The translations under genes and the position numbers were made by a program. This document shows, piece after piece, positions 55,532 through 64,000 of a DNA stretch of 64,000 bases. The stretch comes from Liriodendron chinense. Lineage: Eukaryota; Streptophyta; Magnoliopsida; Magnoliales; Magnoliaceae. Position 1 is the first letter of the stretch. Each line of letters opens with the position of its first letter. Location of the stretch: contig ML058408.1 in NCBI GenBank assembly GCA_003013855.2, positions 2,480,001 through 2,544,000 of the forward strand, in the 5' to 3' direction. The notes beneath the pieces are model-generated. The model was not told the origin of the DNA. It searched no databases and saw only the letters and a program-made list of their open reading frames with translations.

Positions 55532-56923
55532 TGTTGAACCTCCAATTTATACATTGCATTGCCTATTACAGGACATGGTGTGCATGATTTTCATGATTTA
55601 AAGGGCCATCTAACACATGTTTTGTGATTATAGGAATGAGAGCGGACTTCATCTAATTGGGGACCAAAAGAACTCTTTTATAGCTTTTGGATGAAGGAGG
55701 AAAGAAGACCAAAGAAAGAAGAAAGCAAGGAGAAGAGAGAGAAGAAGAAAAAGGAGAAAAAGAAAGGAAAAAGTAGCAAATGGAAGAAGGCTGACCGGTC
55801 TTGACTGGTCGGCCATGAAGGCTGTTCATGTTGAAGACAGGCCGACCGGTCATGACCGGTCGGCCATGCACACTGGACGAAGACAAAACTAGTCCGACCG
55901 GTCATGACCGGTCGGCTAGGTTCACTGGATTGCTAGGAGATCTGTCCGACCGGTCTTGACCAGTCGGCTGTGCTCCCTGGAATGTGTGAAAGTCCAGTCC
56001 GACCGGTCACGACCGGTCGGCTCTGCGTAACATGAGTCCTTTCTAAATCTGGACTCCGAAAATTGCTGTTCAATGCGTAATCTTTCGCAGAATCCGACGC
56101 AAGGGAGGTTTATTGCTATAAAAGGACACCTAGGGGTTCTTCCTAGGGTATCAGAGAAGCTAAGGAACGTGGTTCTAAGGAGGGAAAGCGATCGTGGAGC
56201 GTCTGCAACTCTCCTATTCGGGTTTTTTTAGTTTTATGCTTTTATTTAGAGATTTTAGTTGTAGCATGACAATGCTCGGCTAGAACCTCTCAGCTAAGGC
56301 TGAGAGGTGAAGCTTGTAGCTAATTTTATGTTGGATTCAGTTTGATTCAAGTATTTTTCAATTCAAGTTTGGATTTTTCTTATGTTTCAGTTCCAAAAGT
56401 GGTAGTTTGAGATGTTTTATGAGAGTTCATGTACCCAGGACATGAATTCCTTGCAATTCTCTGAGATTGTCACAGGTTGCTTGTTTAGAATCGAATTATA
56501 GTAATCCTTGAGCAGGCCATAGTCCATAGGCATGGCTGTTACTCCGCAGGCTATGGATTTGAATTCTATATTGATTGAATGGACTTGAACTTGGAAGTTC
56601 AACTTGATTTGAATTGAATGTGTGTGAATGCTTATTTTCTAACTAGATGAGAGATAGGACTTCAAATCTAGTTGTGTTCTCTACTTGGATTGACTGAATT
56701 GACATAGGATTGCTACAAGTGGATCCTTGAAGCCTTAGTACTTTATATCTCTGATTTTTCATTAAGTTGCTGTTTTAGTTAAATACCCAATTGAATCTGA
56801 ATTTCTTCCATAAACTGAGTTGCTGGAGTAATTTGGAAGCTTGTTTCTATTCCCTGTGGATCGACCTCGGTCTTACCGAGTTTTATTACTACATCGCAGC
56901 CTTACACTTGAGGCGAGCGAACA
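55532..56923 (+). repeat. Element F 3' LTR
   Basis: 1392 bp. Array 55791-56022, TATA 56117-56123, hairpin 56286-56307, ends GAGCGAACA before ATAAA. Confidence 0.95.
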
Positions 56924-56928
56924 ATAAA

Positions 56929-56965
56929 CTTGGGAGGGACCTGTTACCAGAATCTGATGTCAACA
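56929..56965 (+). repeat. Element B2 LTR, last 37 bases
   Basis: Completes the LTR interrupted by F and ends GATGTCAACA. Confidence 0.8.
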
Positions 56966-56968
56966 AAT

Positions 56969-56986
56969 TGGCGCCGTATGTGGGAA
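56969..56986 (+). other. Primer-binding site of element B2
   Basis: TGGCGCCGTATGTGGGAA, one base from the element B site. Confidence 0.75.
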
Positions 56987-57029
56987 CGAGTATTGAATTC
57001 GTTCTCATTACAAATTGTCACCTCCTACT

Positions 57030-57796
57030 ATGCCTCCTAAGAAAACAACTCATCGTTCCACCTCAAAGAAAATGTTACCAGCACCAAACATCCCTGAGCC
57101 AACTCCCAACCTTCCTCAGGCTGCTTCAACAGGGATTCCTCCTACAGAGCCTAACCTTCCTACACAGAATCCGTTCCAAGATATATTTGGTGGCTTCGAT
57201 AGTATTATGCGTTTCGTCGGGGATACACTCCTTACTCTCTAGGTTGGATTTCAAACCTTATCTAATCGGTTTGACCAACATTTTTTCGAATCGCAGCACC
57301 CTCCAGAAGGATCGCTGTTACAACCTACGCCTGCAGCTTCTAGACATTCTCTAGATGAACCACAAGTTCAGGTCAACCCTCCTTCAAATCGTATTCCTCG
57401 CAGCAATCAAGTTCCTAATCAACGCCCACAATCTATCCACTCCAGTGCTTCCAGACAACATCAACCTAAAGAACAACTTTATGTCGAAACATCCGGTTAT
57501 ACTTTGCCTTGGGAAGGGGATCTCAGGAAAATTGAAGACCGTTTCGCTGATATTGAACAACGATATCAGCCTAACCTCCCGACATCCACTCTGGTGACAA
57601 TTCGATGATCTGAACCTCCCTTTACTCGCGAAGTGATGGAGGCTCCTTTACCTAAAAAATATCAAAACGACCAGCATTGTTCCATATACCGGTATCGATG
57701 ATCCCCTTAAGCATCTGGAGATGTACAGATCTCTTATGGAGCTAGAAGGATATAGCTCGAAAATTATGTGTAGGGCCTTTTCTTTAATTTTAAAGG
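57030..57796 (+). pseudogene. Element B2 gag N-terminal part (broken)
   Basis: ATG at 57030 (MPPKKTTHRSTS), with NPFQDIFGGFDSIMRFVGDTLLTL before a stop at 57240-57242. Later pieces in other frames match B gag: DPLKHLEMYRSLMELEGYSS near 57700-57760, then RAFSLIL at the point where LTR J inserted. Confidence 0.8.
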
Positions 57797-57990
57797 TGTT
57801 AAGCTCTCAATTGTGCATATTCTAACCCCAATTCATCATTCATTATGAAGGTTTTCATGATTTAAAGACTAATTTAATGCATGTGTTGTGATTGCAGGAA
57901 TGAGAGTGGACTTCACTCAATTGAAGATAAAAAGGGTCCATTTAGAACCATTGAATGAAGATCGAAGGAGGACCAAGAGGAAGAAGGAAG
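57797..57990 (+). repeat. LTR J, 5' fragment, interrupted by element K
   Basis: Begins TGTTAAGCTC and follows the start of C/D-type LTRs for 194 bp. It ends where K's LTR begins (57991). The rest of J is not in the window. Confidence 0.75.
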
Positions 57991-58250
57991 TGTTGAGCTC
58001 TTAATTGTGCATATTCTAACCCCAATTCATCACTCATTATGCATGCTTTTCATGATTTAAAGACTAATCTAATGCATGGATTTGTAATTGTAGGAATGAG
58101 AGGGAGACTTCACTAATTCATAGTTAAAAGAGTCACTTTGTATGCATTGAAGATCAATAGAACAAGTGCCAAAAGGTGGAAGAAAGAAGCAAGAAAGAAA
58201 GAGAAGAGATAAAGAAGAAAATCTGAAAATTTGTTCTTAGACTTGTCTGT

Positions 58251-58473
58251 AGACCGGTCGCCAGACAGGTCTACAGCGTATTTTTTGGACTGTTTTTTTC
58301 TCCTCTTAAACCGGTCGTTTTTTTCTCCTCTTAAACCGGTCGCTAGACCGGTCGCCAGACAGGTCGAGAGTAGTCCTAGAAACACAAAAACTCTCTGGAC
58401 AGATAATGTAGTTTTGAGACCGGTCGTGCGACCGGTCGTCCACAGCTCAGACCAGTCGTGCGATCGGTCGTCC
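58251..58473 (+). promoter_or_regulatory. U3 palindrome array, diverged (element K)
   Basis: About five units, several with 4-base centres (GTGC, GCCA) and arms changed to ACAGGTC or ATCGGTC. A T-rich piece is duplicated around 58300-58335. Confidence 0.75.
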
Positions 58474-58744
58474 ATGTGATTAAAACAGAACTTTCTATTT
58501 CCGGTCTGGATTTCTCTGCGCAGTGCGTAAGTTTTACGCAAATTCTCTAATATTCTGAGGTTGCGGAGCCTCCCCACTATAAAAGGACACCTAGGGATCG
58601 TTCCTAGGGTATCTTAGAAGAGTTTAAGCAAGGTTGGAGGTGGCGGAAGTGGATTTCAGAGTCCTACAACTCCTTCTAGTTTGTTTTGCTGTTTTCATGT
58701 TTTTCTTAGTTGTTTCATGTTTCCTTGGATCATGAACGGCTAAA

Positions 58745-58766
58745 CCTCTTAGCTAGGGCTAAGAGG
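58745..58766 (+). other. Conserved LTR leader hairpin (element K)
   Basis: CCTCTTAGC / GCTAAGAGG, loop TAGG, as in C and D. Confidence 0.6.
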
Positions 58767-59558
58767 TGAAGCTTGTAGTGAATCTAAGATGTTTCAATTC
58801 GTGCTAAGATGGTTTTAAGATTGGTTTTAATGTTTATGAACAATGGTTTGAAGTTTATACAAGTTCTAAGTAGTTTTTCTTACTCTTATGATGACTCATG
58901 GATGTTTGGGAGAATTACTTAAGTTCTTAATTGGTTTGTATTAGTCTAGACCTGTATGATCCGAGGAATTGGAGTACGATCTAGTACTATGATCTTCATG
59001 TGGGAACTTCCTACCAAAGTTCTACTTTTCTGAATTTCTGTGCTATGTGGGACTGTGCCTGTGATTTGAATCAAGTTCAAATCATGATCTAGCCTTGTCT
59101 TGTGACAGGACTTGAGGATGGTTATGATTGTGATCTGAGTCTATTGGAATTGAGACGGACCTATGCAATTGAAGCATGCTCATCCTAGCTTGCATTGAGT
59201 GAATCATACACATGGTTCTTACATATGGCAGATAGTTTGGTTTAACAGCTCTATCATCCAGCTAGATAGATCTTAATATCGATTCTAGTTGAGAAAGTGA
59301 GAAACCACAGCAGATTGAATATCAAGGATTGCTACAAGTGGATCCTTGAACCCCTAGTGCTTTATTATAATTGTTTACCTTCATTTTAGTTCAAAGCTAT
59401 TACTTACATTAATCTCATACAAAATCTGGTTGCTAGCTTTCAATAGATATTATTGGATGTGTTTATGAATTCCTAAACAAGTCCCTGTGGATCGACCTCG
59501 GTCTTACCGAGTTTATTACTACATCGCAACCCTACACTTGGGGAAGCGAACAAGTTTT

Positions 59559-59575
59559 TGGTGCCGTTGCCGGGG
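59559..59575 (+). other. Primer-binding site, tRNA-Asp type with one mismatch (element K)
   Basis: TGGTGCCGTTGCCGGGG; the fourth base is T instead of C. Confidence 0.8.
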
Positions 59576-60121
59576 ACTTTGACGGTTTTCACAAAATTTT
59601 GAAATTAGTATCTATTTAGGATTTTTAGGATTTTAGAACTAACTTAGTTTGTTTTATTTGATTTTTCTTTTTGCAGGGATTTCTAGGAAGCTGAAGAAGA
59701 TATAAGGATTTCAAGTACCAAATCCGGTTCTATCTTTCTAAACCTTACTCTTCTCCTTCTCCTATTCATTCCTATCATATTCATCTCTTGTAGAGTGGGT
59801 GGAGACTCCTTTTGGATCTCTGAAAGGTAGGCCTTGTGCCACCTGGATTCCTATTGGTCGGCTCTGCCGTCTTGGATCACCTTGTGCTCAGAGATTTCTT
59901 TTCTCACCTCTACTCCTCTTTCTCCTTTTTCTGCACTTTTTTTCAAAAGATTCAAAGAGTGGGTGGGGAGTTCTCTTAACCCCTATTGACCAGGAGAAAT
60001 CAGTCTCTATCCTTGCTTCTGGCTTAGCCATTGCAAGACACCTTGTGCTTCAGTCTTAGAGAAGAGTAAAGAAAGGGAGAAAGAATTCTTCTTTTTCTTT
60101 GTTTCATATTTTTTTGTTTGC

Positions 60122-61502
60122 ATGCCACATTGGGCTCGGGATTCCAATAATCGACTCATAAGTGAAGGGGGGATAGTAGAAGGAATTGACAGAGAGCCAC
60201 GTGCTAGGAGACATCTAAACTCTCCAATTTTGTCTAAAAACATGGCTGCAAATCAACCTAATCCGATGGCCAATCTGGGCCAAAACTAACCTGAAACGGG
60301 GGAGAATGTGGTTGAGAATGTTCCCCGACTAAGAACTTTATGTGATTTCTTGCAACCAGCAAGAGCGAGCACTCCCTCATGTATAGTTTTTTCACAAAAT
60401 GCAGGGAATGTGGATTTGAAACCAGGAGTGATCCAACTTCTCCCTAAATTCCATGGATTAGACAGTGAAAGTGCCTATCAACACCTTAAGGAGTTTGATG
60501 AAGTAATAACCACCATGCACTTTACTAATGTGACTGATGATATGGTAAGACTCAAATTCTTCCCTTTTACTCTTAAAGATAAAGCTAAAGGTTGGCTTCA
60601 TGCATTAAGGCCACGATCAATTGGTGCATGGACTGATATGCATAGGGAATTCATAAAAAAATTCTTCCCTACTCACAAAACAAACCTGTTGAAGCGCCTT
60701 ATCATGAACTTTGCCCAAAAGGAAGATGAAGCCTTCTTCCAATGTTGGGAGAGGTTTAAGGACTTATTAAATGCATGTCCACATCATGGCTATAAAATTT
60801 GGCGGGTTATAAGCTTTTTCTATGAAGGACTGACTTCACCCATGTGCCAATTTGTAGAGATGATGTGTAATGGTGAGTTCATGAATAAGGAAGCTGATGA
60901 AGCATGGGATTATTTGAAAGAATTGGCTGAGAATGCACAGTCTTGGGATACATTAAAACCAACAAATTCCAAGACTGGCCAACAAAAGGGAAAAAGGGGG
61001 AATTTACGTCTTATCGGAAGAAGATAGCTTAAGTGCACGTGCGGCTAGCCTCACAAGAAAAGTTGAGGCCATGAAATCAAGGAAAGGAGAGACGATCAAC
61101 TCTAAGGACGTTGAAACTGTTTGTGGAGTTTGTGCCGAAAATCAATATACAACACAAGACTCAGCAGTTCAAGACATCTTACAAGAACAAGCAAATGCCA
61201 TAAACAGTTATCAATGACAATTTGGTGCTCCAAACTCAAACACGTATGATTCTAGTTGGAAGAACCATCCCAACTTCAGTTGGAGGAATGGACCCACTGC
61301 GAATGCAACCAATATCCCTCAAGCTCAACTTATACTAGGTCCATCTCTAGTCATTACACCAAAAGTTACGCTAGAGGAGATGTTGGGTGCATTTGTTTCG
61401 GTCCAAGCTGAGTATAACAAGACTAATTCTCTGAAAATAGATGGGTTCATGCAAGAGCAATTGAAATTTAATCAAAATACAACCTAAGCCATCAATGACT
61501 TG
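60122..61502 (+). pseudogene. Element K gag, first part (broken)
   Basis: ATG at 60122 (MPHWAR). A TAA follows near 60288. The frame is then open from about 60291 through TLCDFLQPARASTPSC and the gag core (AKGWLHALRPRSIGAW, CWERFKDLLNACPHHG). One extra base near 60990 shifts the frame. Beyond it the sequence reads SLTRKVEAM, but the zinc knuckle is ruined: CGVCAENQYTTQDS has lost His and the last Cys. Further stops (TGA near 61216, TAA at 61486) follow. The solo LTR breaks it right after AINDL. Confidence 0.9.
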
Positions 61503-63626
61503 TGTTCGCCTCCCCAAGTGTAGGGTTGCGATGTAGTAATAATCTCGGTAAGACCGAGGTCGATCCACAGGGAAGGAAGTAAACAATGCAAATTATCCTA
61601 ATAACTAGAATCTAAAGAGGTATGTGAAATTAGTTTTGAACATAAAATAGAAAATCTGATAATGAAAAGATAACTAGAGCATCAAGGATCCACTTATAGC
61701 TTTCCTTAGATGCATAATTCGCTATGGTTTCTCACTTTCTCAACTAGAATCGATATCAAGATCTATCTAGCCGGATGATAGAGCTGTTAAACCAAACAAT
61801 CTGTTATATGTAAGTCCAATGCATAAGATTCACTCAATGCAAGCTAGGCTGAGCATGCTCAATTGCATAGGTCAGTCCTAATTCCAAAAGGTTTAATTCA
61901 CAATCATAACCATCCTCAAGTCCTGTCACAAGACAAGGCTAGATTACAATTTGAACTTGATTCAAATCACATGCACAGTCCATACACATTACAGAAATTC
62001 AGAAAAGTAGAACTTTAATAGGAAGTCCCCACATGAAGATCATAGTACTAGAGCGTACTCCAATTCCTTGGATCATACAGGTCTAGACTAATGCAAACTA
62101 ATTAAGAATTTAAGTAATTCTCCCAAACATCCATGAGTCATCATAAGACTAAGAAAAACTACTTAAAACTTGTATAAACTTCAAACCATAGTTCATAATC
62201 ATGAAAACCAATCTTAAAACCAATAAAACGAATTAAACAATCCAAGAAAACTATAAGGTTCACCTCTTAGCTCTAGCTAAGAGATTAGCTAATGAAAAGC
62301 ATATTAAAAACTAGAACTAGAATTAAGAAAAGGAAGAAAAACTAGCTGAAGGAGACTAGGAAGCCTCCTATGACTTGAACTCCTTGCTCCCCACGTCCTT
62401 GGTTGCCCAGGAATAGAAGAGAGCACCCCCTTTCATAGTGCAGCAAGAGTATCGCAACATAACAGATTTTGTTTCGCTTCGTACGGCTTGACCAATGGTC
62501 GAATTGCCTTCAAAATTGATTTATAGCTTCCTTGTAATGTGATCTTCCTCATAGATGATTTAGATTTTCAAGATTATCCTCTGAATGGGCCCACCAATCA
62601 TATCACCGACCGCCTCTCAAAATCGTGCACTTCGGGTACCTTCAGAACCAGTCATCTTGCTTTCAACGGTCCGGAGTGTACAGATGTCGGATTGATCCCA
62701 AATTTTGAAAATTGGTAGAAAACTTTCTCCTCTACATGATAGATGGATTATATTGTCCAAAACAATCCCAGAATGTGGTCCAAAAATTAGAACACTTGGG
62801 GCTTTTATAAACTTTGCGCAGTTGAATCTTTCTGGATGGTCCATCTGTCTTCAACCGGTACGATCAAACCACACATCCTTTTGATCTGAAACTTTGTGGT
62901 TATTCATATATGGATGTGGTCTAAAAGATGGTCAAAGTATATTCTTCATATCATCAATGATGGGCCACCTGGACCGGCCCAGAGTGGAGTAGGCAGAATC
63001 TGAAACTTTCTGGACAGTTCGTATTGTTTTGGCCACCACGATCAATCCGTAGCTCCGATCGACACGAAACCACTTGGGTTAGTTCGGCGTCGAGCTCCTC
63101 TTCGACATAAGTGTGTTGGATTTCCAAATATCATTAAGATAGGCCCAAAAAAACTGGTCCGAAAAATCTGAAACGGGAGTGGCCTGCTGTCTGCAATCTG
63201 CAAAGCTGGAATTTGCATGGCCGACCGGTCAAGACCGGTCGGACAGGGCTGGCTGACCGGTCAAGACCACTCTAGCCTGTCTGGGTGACAGTCCAGCAAC
63301 ATGTGAAGAATTTCTACCCATGGCCGACCGGTCTTGACCGGTCGTGGGTCTCCTGGCTGACCGGTCTTGACCGGTCTAGCCTAATTTTCTGCATTGTTTT
63401 CTTCTTTCTTTCTTCTCTCTTCTCTCTCCTTGCTTTCTTCTTTCTTTGGCCCACCTTGGGTCTTCATCCAAGGTTCCTAAATATGCTTCTTTTAGCTATT
63501 AATCAAGTGAACTCTCTCTCATTCCTGCAATCACAAAACCATGCATTAGAATAGTCTTCAAACATAAAATCCATGCATAATGAGTGATGAATTGGGGTTA
63601 GAATATGCACAATTAAGATCTCAACA
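61503..63626 (-). repeat. Solo LTR, element G family
   Basis: 2124 bp, homologous throughout to the G LTR (37704-39818) in the same orientation. It is flanked by ACTTG (61498-61502) and ACTTA (63627-63631), a duplication with one change, inside K's gag. No internal sequence is present. It keeps the array (63219-63380) and the leader hairpin (62264-62283); the TATA box has decayed to TATGAAA on its own strand. Confidence 0.9.
63219..63380 (-). promoter_or_regulatory. U3 palindrome array, 4 units (G-family solo LTR)
   Basis: Centres AA or TT. The second unit has lost one octamer. Confidence 0.8.
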
Positions 63627-63631
63627 ACTTA

Positions 63632-64000
63632 AAAACCTCAATGGCCAGGGTTGAATCTCACCTCAGTGCTAGGGAGAAAGGCACACTTCCTGCCCAACCT
63701 CTTCCTAACCCAAGGACCCAATTTGAGATACAAGACGCAAGCTCATCCTCTCAACATATGGAGCATGTTCAAGCTATCACCACTTTGCAAAGTGGAAAAA
63801 TAATTGATAAATCTAATCTGGTGAAGGCCCTACCACCTAATGATCCGAAAAATTCCAAAGAGGATGATAGCCCGAACAACACTCCACAAGAGAAAGAACC
63901 AGAAAGGCAATACAAGCCGGTTGCCCCATTTCCACAAAGGTTGATTTCACCCAAACCTTTAGACAAAAACCTGGAGATTTTAGAGGTTTTCAAGCAGGTG
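63632..64000 (+). pseudogene. Element K gag, second part
   Basis: Resumes the gag linker after the solo LTR: SMARVESHLSAREKGTLPAQPLPNP, then AITTLQSGKII, YKPVAPFPQRLISPKPLDKN and EVFKQV at the window edge. The frame is open here and keeps Gln (CAG) where D has its stop. Confidence 0.85.

Larger units (their letters stand above)
47319..56923 (+). mobile_element. Element F: complete, apparently autonomous Athila-type retrotransposon
   Basis: 9605 bp with LTRs 47319-48709 and 55532-56923 (1391 and 1392 bp, differing at roughly 1% of sites by eye). It has a perfect duplication ATAAA (47314-47318 and 56924-56928), a tRNA-Asp PBS, a polypurine tract and one uninterrupted gag-pol frame. It is the only element here with all enzymatic domains intact. 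It shares PBS, leader hairpin, 3' region and palindrome array with the gag-only elements C, D, G and K, which makes it their plausible helper. No env-like ORF follows pol, although some Athila elements carry one. Confidence 0.95.
46192..57796 (+). mobile_element. Element B2: Tat-type retrotransposon 5' part, host of F
   Basis: Plus-strand relative of B. Its LTR (46192-47318, finished at 56929-56965) was split by F with duplication ATAAA. PBS and gag follow until LTR J interrupts at 57797. Protease and pol are not in the window. Confidence 0.85.
57991..59552 (+). repeat. Element K 5' LTR
   Basis: 1562 bp, TGTTGAGCTC to GGAAGCGAACA. Array 58251-58473, TATA 58578-58584, leader hairpin 58745-58766. 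Confidence 0.9.
57991..64000 (+). mobile_element. Element K: decayed Athila-type gag element, right end outside the window
   Basis: 5' LTR 57991-59552, PBS 59559-59575 and gag from 60122, interrupted at 61503-63626 by a solo LTR of the G family. Gag resumes at 63632 and runs out of the window in the segment leading to protease. Its gag is closest to D. Confidence 0.85.

Overview
This window is plant nuclear DNA, very probably from a large, repeat-rich flowering-plant genome. Nearly every base I can assign belongs to LTR retrotransposons: Ty3/gypsy of the Athila and Tat types, one Ty1/copia fragment and chromovirus-like LTRs. A scrap of a hAT DNA transposon is also present. I found no host gene, tRNA or rRNA gene, CRISPR array or bacterial feature. 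I cannot name the species.

Left half (1-31347): a Russian-doll nest. Gag relic H (30252-31347, minus) was split by X, a large chromovirus-like LTR or element whose right part is 18591-20053 plus 27821-30251. X was then hit by B, a decayed minus-strand Tat-type element (1-18590, left end outside the window), and by C (20054-27815, plus, TSD TAATT). B was itself hit by a solo Athila-type LTR (89-1429, TSD GCGAT), a 2.76-kb solo LTR (2524-5278, TSD CTTTT) and D (6521-14394, TSD GTACG). The two 1616-bp LTRs of D differ at only about four positions. C and D are gag-protease-only elements with no reverse transcriptase or integrase.

Middle (31348-46191): a Ty1/copia 5' end (LTR, tRNA-iMet-type PBS, gag) meets G at a chimeric junction. 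G (34982-39818, minus) is a non-autonomous element with an unusual 539-codon ORF. It sits in E (39819-44984, minus), a decayed relative of F. E in turn sits beside a hAT transposase remnant (45605-46191).

Right (46192-64000): B2, a plus-strand Tat-type element, carries F (47319-56923, TSD ATAAA) inside its 5' LTR. F is complete, with an unbroken gag-protease-RT-RNaseH-integrase reading frame, and is the best candidate for an active or recently active autonomous partner. Next come a truncated LTR (J), gag-only element K, and a G-family solo LTR (61503-63626) inside K's gag.

How the parts may work together: C, D, E, F, G and K share a primer-binding site complementary to tRNA-Asp, a G-rich polypurine tract, a leader hairpin and a palindromic U3 array. 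F could therefore supply RT and integrase in trans to C, D and G. The most unusual signal is that array: paired GACCGGTC octamers repeated four to six times upstream of the promoter in every Athila-type LTR here, and also in the putative copia LTR. The second is a family of non-autonomous ORFs sharing a C-terminal domain that F lacks.
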